A DNA stretch of 44,812 nucleotides, taken from contig CALXTR010000012.1 of NCBI GenBank assembly GCA_944391475.1, positions 1 to 44,812 of the forward strand, in the 5' to 3' direction. This DNA is from an uncultured Alphaproteobacteria bacterium. Its GTDB lineage: Bacteria > Pseudomonadota > Alphaproteobacteria > RF32 > CAG-239. A model generated the notes under the pieces. That model worked only from the letters and a program-made list of their open reading frames with translations, was not told where the DNA came from and searched no databases. Within the stretch, counting starts at the first letter, position 1. The number at the start of each line of letters is the position of its first letter. Positions 17,504 through 26,487 of this stretch are shown in pieces. The translations under genes were made by a program, and so were the position numbers.

Positions 17504-19171
17504 ATGTCAATCAAGTTAGCAGTACCGGAACAATCTATTATGCATCTTAAACCGAGAATTTCGGTCATCGGCGTTGGTGGTGGCGGCGGTAATGCCGTTA
17601 ACAATATGATTGCCCAAAAGCTGGAAGGTGTAGATTTTATTGTTGCTAACACCGATGCGCAAGCTTTGGCTCATTCTTCTGCCAGTCGGAAAATTCAGCT
17701 CGGGCTTGAAACTACTCAAGGACTTGGTGCCGGCGCCAGACCGGAAGTGGGTAAAATGGCTGCCGAAGAAGCTAAAGAAGAAATTGAAAAAGAGCTTGAA
17801 GGTGCCAATATGGTCTTTATTACGGCCGGTATGGGCGGTGGTACAGGCAGTGGCGCAGCTCCGGTTGTGGCAAAACTGGCTAAACAAAAAGGTATTCTGA
17901 CCGTTGGTGTGGTGACCAAACCTTTCCAGTTTGAAGGTAAAAAAAGAATGGAAACTGCTGAAAGTGCAGTAGAAGATTTTACCAAAGAAGTTGATAGTAT
18001 CATCATTATTCCTAACCAAAATTTGTTCCGTATTGCAGATAAGAAAACAACCTTGGCTGATGCCTTTATCATGGCTGATAATGTGCTTTATGCAGGTGTT
18101 CGTTCTATTACCGATTTGATGATGATGCCGGGCCTGATTAATTTGGACTTTGCCGATATTAAATCTATTATGGAAGATAAGGGCAAAGCAATTATGGGAA
18201 CCGGTGAGGCTGAAGGTGAAGACAGAGCTGTTAAAGCAGCTGAGCAGGCTTTGTCAAATCCGTTGTTGGACGATTGTTCAATGCAAGGTGCCAAAGGTGT
18301 ATTAATCAATATTACCGGTGGTCCGGATATTACACTCTTTGAGATTGATGAAGCTGCCAGCCGGATTAAAGAAGAAGTTGATGAAGATGCCAATATCATT
18401 TTTGGTTCTAGCTATGACGAAACCTTGGCTGGGAAAATTCGGGTTTCGATTGTGGCAACCGGAATCGGCGATAAACCAGCGATTGCAAAACCCAAAGCTG
18501 AACAAAAAGCTAAGGAATATTTAGAAGAGAGCATGAACCGTGTTGAGGCTACGGTAGCTCCGAGTGCCGAATTAAATTCAAATTTGGAAAAGTTTTCGGC
18601 CGTGAATGAAGAAGAAACAGCCGAAATCGCTGAGACCATTGAAAAAGCTCAAGTGGTTTCAATTGAAGAAAGACAAAGTGTGAGTGCTGAAGCAATTGCT
18701 CCGCAAGCTGAAGTTCGCAATATCGAAGATTTTGATATGTTAGAAAAATCGGCCGTGATGGAGGATATGCCCAAGTCTTCGGCTTTGTTTAAGGCAATTA
18801 TTAATAAAGCGGAAGATGCTAATGACGCTGCTGATTTAGCTAATGCATTATCATCTAATGAAAATGGCTTTACTCCTAAAACAGTGCTTAGAACTGTCGA
18901 AGAAGAGCCGGAATTGTTTCCTGATCACAATCCGGGGATTTTCGCTCCGAAAAGACAAGAAGAGCCAGAAGAACTGATTGTGGAAGATGATGAGGAAGAT
19001 TATACTCCGACTTTGATTGAAAGAGTAACCGGATTCTCTATTGCCAGACGGAATAAGAAAAAACAAAAAGAAGCCGGACGCGTCCAAGAGCCTATCTCGC
19101 CTTCTTTCTCTGATGATTATTCTGAAGATAGAATGAATTTGGATATTCCATCATTTTTAAGACGGAAATAA
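17504..19171 (+). CDS. ftsZ: FtsZ, tubulin-like division GTPase (long-linker form)
   Basis: 555 aa. The GTPase core spans about 13-325: [15 protein letters not shown] (21-35), the tubulin signature GGGTGSG (111-117), then the T7 loop segment with [11 protein letters not shown]. After about residue 330 comes a linker of about 215 residues, rich in Glu, Ala and charged residues, and the conserved C-terminal peptide DIPSFLRRK that binds FtsA. The long linker is typical of alphaproteobacteria. GGAG lies upstream of the ATG at 17504. A strong terminator follows, closing the dcw segment. Confidence 0.98.
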   Translation: MSIKLAVPEQSIMHLKPRISVIGVGGGGGNAVNNMIAQKLEGVDFIVANTDAQALAHSSASRKIQLGLETTQGLGAGARPEVGKMAAEEAKEEIEKELEGANMVFITAGMGGGTGSGAAPVVAKLAKQKGILTVGVVTKPFQFEGKKRMETAESAVEDFTKEVDSIIIIPNQNLFRIADKKTTLADAFIMADNVLYAGVRSITDLMMMPGLINLDFADIKSIMEDKGKAIMGTGEAEGEDRAVKAAEQALSNPLLDDCSMQGAKGVLINITGGPDITLFEIDEAASRIKEEVDEDANIIFGSSYDETLAGKIRVSIVATGIGDKPAIAKPKAEQKAKEYLEESMNRVEATVAPSAELNSNLEKFSAVNEEETAEIAETIEKAQVVSIEERQSVSAEAIAPQAEVRNIEDFDMLEKSAVMEDMPKSSALFKAIINKAEDANDAADLANALSSNENGFTPKTVLRTVEEEPELFPDHNPGIFAPKRQEEPEELIVEDDEEDYTPTLIERVTGFSIARRNKKKQKEAGRVQEPISPSFSDDYSEDRMNLDIPSFLRRK

Positions 19172-19190
19172 CCGCATTAAAAATTGTGTT

Positions 19191-19220
19191 AAAAAAGCTC
19201 TGCTGCGGCAGGGCTTTTTT
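19191..19220 (+). terminator. Terminator after ftsZ
   Basis: AAAAAAGCTCTGC pairs with GGCAGGGCTTTTTT (loop TGC), followed by T. Confidence 0.92.
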
Positions 19221-19228
19221 GTTGGTGG

Positions 19229-19257
19229 TTGACAGATGGTGATGCCTATGATATAAG
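19229..19257 (+). promoter_or_regulatory. Near-consensus sigma-70 promoter
   Basis: TTGACA at 19229-19234, 17-bp spacer, TATAAG at 19252-19257. Transcription would start near 19264, about 37 nt before the ATG of the small membrane protein. It follows the ftsZ terminator directly. Confidence 0.75.
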
Positions 19258-19300
19258 CTTGATATAAAAAAATATTATTATTTAATTTTATCTTATTTAT

Positions 19301-19882
19301 ATGGAAAATTATGGTTTTTGGTGCGCGTTTAGTAGCGTGTGTTTCGGAGCTATTGTCAGTCTGTGGCATAATGTTTGTATGGCATTTGAATATGAAGTGC
19401 AAAAATTGGGATTGGCGCAAAAATCTCTAACAAATCGTATATTGAGACCAATGTTGATGGTTTTTCCGTTAATATTGTTTCTTTGTGCGGTGTGTGACGT
19501 TATTGGTTTACGGATGAATGTTTTGTGGGTGATTGTTGGCGCTCTTCCAATCGAGTTTAATTTTGATAATCAAGCAGTCGTACGGAAAATCCAGCCTTTT
19601 TTGTGGTGGTTACGAAAGCGATTGTATCGGAAGTTGATTGCAGATGGTGAACTTAAAGATTTGTTGATAGGTACGGAAACAAAAGAAGATTTTTATCATC
19701 TGGTTAGTAAAGGGTTTGTACTAGATAGTGGTGAGTATATGTACAAAGATGCTAATGGCTTTCATGACGATTTACAAAATTTTTTAGATCGGCAGCAGAG
19801 CTTGAAAATTCCTGATTGGAAAATTGATATACTCAAAGAATGTGGCTATCGGCTTTCTGATAAAATTATTTCTGAAGATTGA
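19301..19882 (+). CDS. Hypothetical small membrane protein
   Basis: 193 aa. Hydrophobic stretches occur at about 6-25 and, more clearly, at 50-80 (MLMVFPLILFLCAVCDVIGL then VLWVIVGALPI). The C-terminal half (about 95-193) is soluble, charged and aromatic with no motif I recognise. The start is uncertain: ATG at 19301 lacks an obvious Shine-Dalgarno but fits the promoter position; an in-frame ATG at 19379 would give 167 aa starting MAFEYEVQKLG and drop the first hydrophobic stretch. It stands alone between two terminators. Function unknown. Confidence 0.65.
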   Translation: MENYGFWCAFSSVCFGAIVSLWHNVCMAFEYEVQKLGLAQKSLTNRILRPMLMVFPLILFLCAVCDVIGLRMNVLWVIVGALPIEFNFDNQAVVRKIQPFLWWLRKRLYRKLIADGELKDLLIGTETKEDFYHLVSKGFVLDSGEYMYKDANGFHDDLQNFLDRQQSLKIPDWKIDILKECGYRLSDKIISED

Positions 19883-19913
19883 AAAAAAGGAGGTTTTTGA
19901 CCTCCTTTTTTTT
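19883..19913. terminator. Bidirectional terminator
   Basis: AAAAGGAGGT pairs with ACCTCCTTTT, with an A-run before and a T-run after, so it works for the plus-strand membrane protein and the minus-strand U32 gene ending at 19919. Confidence 0.92.
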
Positions 19914-19918
19914 GGTAT

Positions 19919-21322
19919 TTATTTATTGCGGCAGAGGATTTCAAACTCAGCCTTTTTATGTCCTAACATCTCGGCGCTTTCGGAGTTCAAAATCCCCGGT
20001 TTGCGCGCTATCGAATATTGCGGTAATAGCTTTTTAATCTCTTTAATATCCTTATCCCAAGCTTGAGGGCGAATGCGTATCTGTTTGTTTTGTCCTGCAG
20101 AAACACGGGGTGTAATCTCGCCACTCTCCGCATCTTCAAACTCAGGTAAGCTCAAGCGGATATTATCCAAACTACCCGGAACTAAAAATTCGATAAATTC
20201 TCCCGAATTGATGTAATTGCGGATTTCAAAAATCGCGTCATCTCCTTGCCACTCGATAATGGAGCCGGCAAAAAGCCAATCACCCAAAGTTCGGGTATAT
20301 TCATAGTTTTGCGATATGTTGGTCAATTTGCCATCGTGAAAGCCTAAGCAATAGCCCCGATTTTGTAAGGTATCTAATTCGCCCATGTATTTTTGATAAT
20401 CCCAACTTTCGGGTTTATTATAATAATCATCAATGGCTTGGCGGTAAGCTCTGGCGACTACACCGGTATAATATTCAGTCTTGTTTCGTCCCTCGACTTT
20501 GAGTGAATCCATGCCAATTGACAGCAAATCGTTTAACCTTGGCATTAAGCACATATCTTTGGAGTTTAGCATATATCCGCCGTGCTCGTCTTCAACGACT
20601 TCATAATATTCTCCGGGGCGGAATTCTTCTTCCAGCAAAAATTCAAAAGCATCTTTGTTTTGCTCGTTTATCTCAATCTCTTTGACGTTACCGTCTTTAA
20701 GCCGGAGGTGAAGTTTGTAATGCCAACGGCAGCAGTGGGCGCATTTGCCCTGATTGGCACTGCGGTCAGCCAGATAATTGGATATCAGACAGCGGCCGGA
20801 ATAAGACATACACATGGCGCCGTGCATAAAGCATTCAAGCAAAATATCGGGGCATTCTTGGCGGATTTCCTGCATTTCGGCAAAAGTTACCTCTCGTCCC
20901 AATACGCATAGTTTGGCGCCTTGTTTTTGCCAGAATTTTACGGCTAAAGACGAGCAGATATTAGCCTGAGTGGAAACAAAGCGGTTGAGCTCGGGGGCGT
21001 GTTCTTTGACATAGTCAAAAACTCCGGGGTCGGCAATTAACACTCCGTCGGGTTTTAGCTCTCTTAAGGTATCTACAAACTGCGGCAGTTTTTTGACATC
21101 GGGATTATGCATAAACAAGTTTAGGGTCAGGTAGATTTTTTTACCTTTTTGGTGCACAAACTTAATGCCTTCTTTGAGGTCTTCCATGGTCATTTTGGAC
21201 TGAGCGCGGAGGCACATGTCGGGCGTTCCGGCATAAACGGCATCGGCTCCATACAAAATGGCGGTTTTTAGTTTGACCAGTGATCCGGCTGGTAAAAGGA
21301 GTTCGGCGTGGGTATGTTTCAT
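19919..21322 (-). CDS. U32 peptidase-family protein, probably tRNA uridine hydroxylation TrhP-like
   Basis: 467 aa. The N-terminal TIM-barrel-like domain opens with AELLLPAGSLVKLKTAILYG; the U32 signature spans about 165-205 (ECFMHGAMCMSYSGRCLISN then a cysteine cluster KCAHCCRW). A C-terminal beta domain runs from about 380. Length and overall match resemble E. coli YegQ/TrhP, which with TrhO makes 5-hydroxyuridine in tRNA using prephenate; RlhA is longer. The assignment to TrhP rather than another U32 subgroup is inference. It starts 4 bp after the DUF3108 stop, so the two genes form a coupled operon. The family is named a peptidase for historical reasons. Confidence 0.85.
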   Translation of the reverse strand: MKHTHAELLLPAGSLVKLKTAILYGADAVYAGTPDMCLRAQSKMTMEDLKEGIKFVHQKGKKIYLTLNLFMHNPDVKKLPQFVDTLRELKPDGVLIADPGVFDYVKEHAPELNRFVSTQANICSSLAVKFWQKQGAKLCVLGREVTFAEMQEIRQECPDILLECFMHGAMCMSYSGRCLISNYLADRSANQGKCAHCCRWHYKLHLRLKDGNVKEIEINEQNKDAFEFLLEEEFRPGEYYEVVEDEHGGYMLNSKDMCLMPRLNDLLSIGMDSLKVEGRNKTEYYTGVVARAYRQAIDDYYNKPESWDYQKYMGELDTLQNRGYCLGFHDGKLTNISQNYEYTRTLGDWLFAGSIIEWQGDDAIFEIRNYINSGEFIEFLVPGSLDNIRLSLPEFEDAESGEITPRVSAGQNKQIRIRPQAWDKDIKEIKKLLPQYSIARKPGILNSESAEMLGHKKAEFEILCRNK

Positions 21323-21326
21323 CTTC

Positions 21327-22109
21327 TTATTCCTTTATCTCAACACTTGTTGTGTGGACCTCAAGTTCACCAAGCGGGGTATCATCAATTTTTATCTTGG
21401 CAATAAACGGAACTTTGGTCTTTTTATCTTGCATAATCCAGAAATATATCGGGCGGTCTTTGGTCAAATCCCAAAGCAAATCATCGCCTTGTTCACCTAA
21501 CTTATCAATATACATGGAGCATTTGGAAGCAGCACCGGAAAAAGGGCTTTTTTCAGTGACGGGCAAGTTATCTTGTCCTTCATCTTTGAAGATGACGTCA
21601 TAACGGCGTTTGCCGTCAAAAACTTCCATGCGGGCGGCGCAAAATTTGACCTGATTATACTGCAAGGCCAGTTTGGCGACTACGGTTTGTAAATCGGTGG
21701 TGCCTTGGTTGTCAACATCTTGCTCAATGGTGACTTTTTTCTCTTTATCATTTTTAGCGCTAATCCGATATATCGGCTCGCCCTTGTCATTATATATCAG
21801 TTCCTTGCGGCGAGTGTTAAACCTAGAGCGCGACTTATATTTATAGCTCTCGGTGCGTAATTTATCGCCTTCGATTTTGCCGTTAGTGAAATACTCAGCT
21901 TTGAAAGGATACAGCGTATCAAAAATTCCATTGGTGGAAACTTCTGATTGAACCCGATAGGTTTTGCCGCGTAATTCATAAGTAAACTGCGTTCGGCTGG
22001 CATCAAATACTCCTAAGCGGACGGCAAAGTTGTGAGTGACGCTGGCAGCATGTGCAGGGAGGCTCCAAAGAGCGCTTAAAAACAAGGCTATGGTTAGGCT
22101 TTTTTTCAT
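21327..22109 (-). CDS. DUF3108 exported protein
   Basis: 260 aa with a clear signal peptide (MKKSLTIALFLSALWSLPAH, cleavage near AHA-A), so periplasmic or outer-membrane-associated. The mature part is all-beta by eye, with the DUF3108 pattern: repeated Tyr/Arg strands such as FTYELRGKTYRVQSEVSTNG (about 50-70), YNDKGEPIYR, then the PFSG segment and FWIMQDKKTKVPF near the end. The frame opens eight codons earlier (22133), but ATG at 22109 places the signal peptide properly. Function unknown. It is upstream of, and coupled to, the U32 gene, and divergent from ddl. Confidence 0.85.
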   Translation of the reverse strand: MKKSLTIALFLSALWSLPAHAASVTHNFAVRLGVFDASRTQFTYELRGKTYRVQSEVSTNGIFDTLYPFKAEYFTNGKIEGDKLRTESYKYKSRSRFNTRRKELIYNDKGEPIYRISAKNDKEKKVTIEQDVDNQGTTDLQTVVAKLALQYNQVKFCAARMEVFDGKRRYDVIFKDEGQDNLPVTEKSPFSGAASKCSMYIDKLGEQGDDLLWDLTKDRPIYFWIMQDKKTKVPFIAKIKIDDTPLGELEVHTTSVEIKE

Positions 22110-22176
22110 ATTTATTAGTCTTTCGTAAAACATTTTTGCTTACAATATCATAAAATTTGAGAAAAGGAATAAAAAA

Positions 22177-23085
22177 ATGTCTAAAAAAGTTTTGGTGATG
22201 ATGGGTGGTTTTTCGGCCGAGCGCGAAGTGAGCTTGGTATCGGGGCAGGGCGTGGCTGAGGCACTCAAAAAAATTGGCTATGAGGTTATTCCTTATGACT
22301 TGGCAAATGTTAAGAAGTTTATTGCCGATTTGGAACAAATTAAACCCGATGTGGTGTTTAATGCTTTGCACGGTAACTGGGGGGAAGACGGGGAAATTCA
22401 GTCGCTGTTGGATTTGCTGCAAATTCCTTATACTCACTCGGGGGTTTTGCCCTCGGCTTTGGGCATGAATAAGTCCTTTACTAAGGAGATTTGTGCTAGC
22501 TTGGGTATCAAAGTAGCTCAAGGTAGCAAAATGACAGCTAAAGAATTTGAAGCCAAATCTTCTAATCTACCCATGCCGTATGTGGTCAAGCCGGTGAGCG
22601 ATGGTTCCAGTGTGGGAGTGTTTGTGGTGCATAATCAACAAGAAGCCTCACAGATACACTATGATAATCCGAATTTAGAATTGTTGGTGGAGCAATATAT
22701 TTCGGGACAAGAGCTAACCACGGCGGTGATTGGCGGTAAGGCTTATGTGGTGACGGAACTTCGCCCTAAAACCGCATTTTATGATTATCATAACAAATAT
22801 ACCAGCGGAGCAACCGAGCACATCTTGCCGGCAGAAATTCCGGCTGATGCGGCTGAAACCTGCAAGAAATATGCCGAAATGTTGCACCAAGCTTTGGGGT
22901 GCAAGACAGTTTCACGTTGCGATTTTCGCTATAATCCGCAGGACGGAGTGGTGTTTTTGGAGATTAATACGCATCCGGGAATGACACCGTTGTCTTTGGT
23001 ACCCGAACAGGCTAAATATGCCGGAATTTCATACGAAAATTTGTGCGATATGTTGGTGAAAGAGGCAAGTTGCCGCAAAATGTGA
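22177..23085 (+). CDS. ddl: D-alanine--D-alanine ligase
   Basis: 302 aa ATP-grasp enzyme making the D-Ala-D-Ala end of the muropeptide. MGGFSAEREVSLVSG (about 9-23) is the N-terminal signature; ALHGNWGEDGEIQSLLDLL, YTHSGVLPSALGMNKSFTK, PYVVKPVSDGSSVGVFVV and FLEINTHPGMTPLSLVPEQA follow. Start has AAGGAA upstream. In many alphaproteobacteria ddl lies between murB and ftsQ; here it is about 7 kb downstream with miaA, 10 bp apart. Confidence 0.97.
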   Translation: MSKKVLVMMGGFSAEREVSLVSGQGVAEALKKIGYEVIPYDLANVKKFIADLEQIKPDVVFNALHGNWGEDGEIQSLLDLLQIPYTHSGVLPSALGMNKSFTKEICASLGIKVAQGSKMTAKEFEAKSSNLPMPYVVKPVSDGSSVGVFVVHNQQEASQIHYDNPNLELLVEQYISGQELTTAVIGGKAYVVTELRPKTAFYDYHNKYTSGATEHILPAEIPADAAETCKKYAEMLHQALGCKTVSRCDFRYNPQDGVVFLEINTHPGMTPLSLVPEQAKYAGISYENLCDMLVKEASCRKM

Positions 23086-23095
23086 GAGGTGAAAT

Positions 23096-24010
23096 TTGGC
23101 AAATGCGGTTTTGGTGATTGCCGGGCCGACGGCTTCGGGCAAATCGGGGTTGGCAATTGATGCCGCCAAGCATTTTCGCGGGGTGGTGATTAATGCTGAT
23201 TCCCAGCAGGTCTACAAACATATGCCGATTATTTCGGCTTGTCCGAGTGCGGAAGACAAAAACACCGTGCCGCATCGTTTATATGAAATTTATGAACCTT
23301 CATTTTCTGGTTCGGTGGTGGATTGGCTGGAACAAGCCGTTGCGGAAATCAAATCAGCATGGGGGCAAAATCTGCTCCCGATTGTGGTGGGTGGTACCGG
23401 TCTTTATATTGATAATCTGATTAACGGCACAACTCCAATTCCCAAAACTGCCGAACATATCCGTGACGAGGTGGCAGATATCTTAGCTCAAAAAGGGGTG
23501 CAGTATCTTCACGATTGTTTGGCAAAGGTCGATGCCCCTAGCGCCAAACGTCTTAACCCCAATGATACAACTCGTGTGCGCCGCGCTTATGAAGTGTGGA
23601 TGGATACTTCTATTCCTTTAAGCAAGTGGCACGAACAGCCAATGCTCAAACGTTTGCCTGAGGCCGAATTTAAGGTGATTAAAATATTGCCGCCACAGTC
23701 TCAACTCGACGAACGTTGTGCATTGCGTTTTGATAAGATGATGGCAAATGGCGCTTTGAGTGAGGCTCAATATATGAATAATCTTCATCTCAACCCAAAA
23801 CTTCCGGCAATGCGGGCTTTGGGTTTGCCGGAACTAATCGATTATCTGAACGGAAAAACAGACTTGGAGCAGGCAATTAAACTTGCCAAGCTACATAGTC
23901 GGCAATATGCTAAACGTCAGCGCACGTGGTTTAAGCATAAACTTCAAGCTGATATCGTCTTAAATGAATGTTATCAGGGAGGCTTGGAGCTTGAGAAGTT
24001 GAAAATTTAA
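23096..24010 (+). CDS. miaA: tRNA dimethylallyltransferase
   Basis: 304 aa. It adds dimethylallyl to N6 of A37 in tRNAs reading UNN codons. VIAGPTASGKSGLAIDAA near residue 6 is the P-loop; NADSQQVYKHMPIISACPS, VPHRLYEI, VVGGTGLYIDNLING, LNPNDTTRVRRAYEV and the C-terminal RQYAKRQRTWFKH are all family signatures. The start is TTG at 23096, with GAGAGG six bases upstream overlapping the ddl stop; no ATG is available before the P-loop. Length is normal. Confidence 0.96.
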   Translation: MANAVLVIAGPTASGKSGLAIDAAKHFRGVVINADSQQVYKHMPIISACPSAEDKNTVPHRLYEIYEPSFSGSVVDWLEQAVAEIKSAWGQNLLPIVVGGTGLYIDNLINGTTPIPKTAEHIRDEVADILAQKGVQYLHDCLAKVDAPSAKRLNPNDTTRVRRAYEVWMDTSIPLSKWHEQPMLKRLPEAEFKVIKILPPQSQLDERCALRFDKMMANGALSEAQYMNNLHLNPKLPAMRALGLPELIDYLNGKTDLEQAIKLAKLHSRQYAKRQRTWFKHKLQADIVLNECYQGGLELEKLKI

Positions 24011-24031
24011 TTTTTTTTGTGAAGAAGGCTG

Positions 24032-24047
24032 TTAAAAACGTTTTAAC
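24032..24047. promoter_or_regulatory. Candidate CtrA-type box upstream of mreB
   Basis: TTAA-N7-TTAAC, the CtrA consensus of alphaproteobacteria, within a perfect inverted repeat GTTAAAA-ACG-TTTTAAC (24031-24047). It lies about 75 bp before mreB, just upstream of the candidate -35. In AT-rich DNA about one such match per window is expected by chance. Confidence 0.35.
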
Positions 24048-24077
24048 TTGTTGCACAATAAGAGTTATCGTTATACA
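24048..24077 (+). promoter_or_regulatory. Candidate promoter of the mre operon
   Basis: TTGTTG (24048-24053), 18-bp spacer, TATACA (24072-24077). A second -35 choice, TTGCAC at 24051, gives a short 15-bp spacer. Transcription would start near 24084. Confidence 0.4.
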
Positions 24078-24103
24078 AAATAAGAAATATGATTTTTTAA
24101 TGA

Positions 24104-25162
<1,059 letters not shown>

Positions 25163-25176
25163 ATCTTTTAGAGAAT

Positions 25177-25213
25177 CGCACGTCGGTTAGTGTTGACGCC
25201 GGCGTGCGTTTTT
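25177..25213 (+). terminator. Terminator-like hairpin between mreB and mreC
   Basis: CGCACGTCGG pairs with CCGGCGTGCG (one wobble), 12-nt loop, then five T. It probably lowers transcription into mreC-rodA so that MreB is made in excess. Confidence 0.75.
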
Positions 25214-25256
25214 CCGTATCTTGGCTTGAGTGTTAGCTTAGGTCTAAGGAGAGGTT

Positions 25257-26084
25257 ATGAAACGGCGCAAAAGTTTGTTTATGCATTTGAGCAATATTAG
25301 GCTTCTGGCAAAGAAGTTTGCTTTGGCGCTGCTGTTTCTCTCCGCTTTTGTGCTGATGTTGGTCAACAAAACAGATACTGCTATTATCGAAAAAACATCT
25401 TCCGTGGCTACAGATGCTCTCAGTCCGATGATTGATATTTTGGTGATCCCGGCACGGGCTGTGGCTGATGTGTATGATTATTTGAAAGAATTAAAACAAA
25501 TCCACCAAGAAAATCAGGAGCTGCGCCAAGAGAATCGGAAATTGTTACAGGCCAAAGATCGCGCTCAGGCACTTGAAATTGAAAATCGAATTTTATCGCG
25601 CTTGCTGAATTATGTTACACCTCCGGAAGCAAAATTTATTACTGCACGGGTGATTGCTGAAGAAGGTGATGCTTTTTCTCATTCTCTGATTGCATATACA
25701 GGTGATGCTAAAGGTGTTCGCAAAGGGCAGGTGGTTCTTAGTAATCGTGGTGTGGTTGGACGAATCGAGCAAGTTGGAAAATTATATTCTAAAATTATTC
25801 TCATAACCGATATTAACTCAAAAATTCCGGTGATGGTGGAGCGAACCAGAGTACGCGGCATTTTGACCGGTGATAATACACCCACTCCCAAAATGGTATT
25901 TATTCCACTAGAGGCTGAGCTGACAGTAGGTGATAGAATCGTGACTTCCGGTGTGGCAGGTGTGTTCCCAGCCGGGCTTCCCATAGGCAAAATCAGCTCT
26001 ATTGAGAAAAATAACGTAAAAATCAAGACTTTTACAAATTTAGAGAGGCTGGAGTATGTTAAAATTGTCGACTACGGCCTTTAA
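25257..26084 (+). CDS. mreC: MreC, elongasome scaffold
   Basis: 275 aa bitopic protein: short cytoplasmic end, membrane helix about 17-37 (FALALLFLSAFVLMLVN), dimerising coiled coil about 72-112 (EENQELRQENRKLLQAKDR region), then the two beta subdomains of MreC with GDAKGVRKGQVVLSNRGVVG, the VMVERTRVRGILTG segment and VTSGVAGVFPAGLPIGKI. MreC binds and activates PBP2. Start has AAGGAGAGG. The stop at 26084 is followed within about 20 bp by the hairpin repeat array. Confidence 0.96.
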   Translation: MKRRKSLFMHLSNIRLLAKKFALALLFLSAFVLMLVNKTDTAIIEKTSSVATDALSPMIDILVIPARAVADVYDYLKELKQIHQENQELRQENRKLLQAKDRAQALEIENRILSRLLNYVTPPEAKFITARVIAEEGDAFSHSLIAYTGDAKGVRKGQVVLSNRGVVGRIEQVGKLYSKIILITDINSKIPVMVERTRVRGILTGDNTPTPKMVFIPLEAELTVGDRIVTSGVAGVFPAGLPIGKISSIEKNNVKIKTFTNLERLEYVKIVDYGL

Positions 26085-26104
26085 AAGGGTGTATTTTGGG
26101 CTAT

Positions 26105-26221
26105 TAGAGCGATTTTACGGGGTAGATGCCAATCCACGTATTTCTTTATACGCTAGGATTGTCATCTCCCCTATAAATCACTCTACTAACCTCAAACTCC
26201 TCCCTTTTAATAGTGCCAAAG
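26105..26221. repeat. Long hairpin repeat, copy R1
   Basis: Hairpin 26105-26185: TAGAGCGATTT at the left end pairs with AAATCACTCTA at the right end; inner arms GGGGTAGATGCCAATCC and GGATTGTCATCTCCCC pair almost fully; core CACGTATTTCTTTATACGCT. A tail follows that ends in CCCTTTTAATAGTGCCAA (to about 26218). R1-R3 together fill the 403-bp mreC-mreD gap, 26085-26487, which has no real gene. Confidence 0.85.
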
Positions 26222-26245
26222 TTGAGAGTGTAAAATGTGTAGTAC

Positions 26246-26313
26246 AGAAACTGCGAGTAAAATGCTCGGTCACGTATTTTTATATACGCTCACTCGCATT
26301 TTCTTTTGTTTCT
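26246..26313. repeat. Long hairpin repeat, divergent copy R2
   Basis: Nested pairs AGAAAC/GTTTCT, AAAATGC/GCATTTT and CGTAT/ATACG around the core CACGTATTTTTATATACGCT, which is the R1/R3 core with small changes. Outer arms are unlike R1. The downstream tail ATACGACTCATTCTCC (26318-26333) recurs after copy R4. Confidence 0.65.
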
Positions 26314-26359
26314 TATTATACGACTCATTCTCCTATTTTTTATAAATGGTTACGTTTCT

Positions 26360-26475
26360 TAGAGCGATTTTACGGGGTGAGAGCCAATCCACGTATTTCT
26401 TTATACGCTAGGATTGTCTTCGCCAGAGAAATCACTCTACTACCCTCAAACTCCCCCCTTTTAATAGTGCCAATT
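26360..26475. repeat. Long hairpin repeat, copy R3
   Basis: Hairpin 26360-26439: TAGAGCGATTT / AAATCACTCTA outer arms, GAGCCAATCC / GGATTGTCTTC inner arms, core identical to R1, then the same tail (CTCAAACTCC, then CTTTTAATAGTGCCAA). Offset from R1 is 255 bp. It ends about 13 bp before the mreD start. Confidence 0.85.
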
Positions 26476-26487
26476 AGAGATTGAGCT

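Noticed and set aside
17516..18019. 167-codon minus-strand ORF inside ftsZ
   Set aside because: Shadow of a highly conserved gene on the other strand.
26056..26484. 142-codon plus-strand ORF spanning the mreC-mreD gap
   Set aside because: It is made of the hairpin repeats R1-R3, overlaps the mreC end, has no ribosome binding site, and the same frame is closed by a stop in copy R4. It is a by-product of the repeats sharing a frame (255-bp offset).
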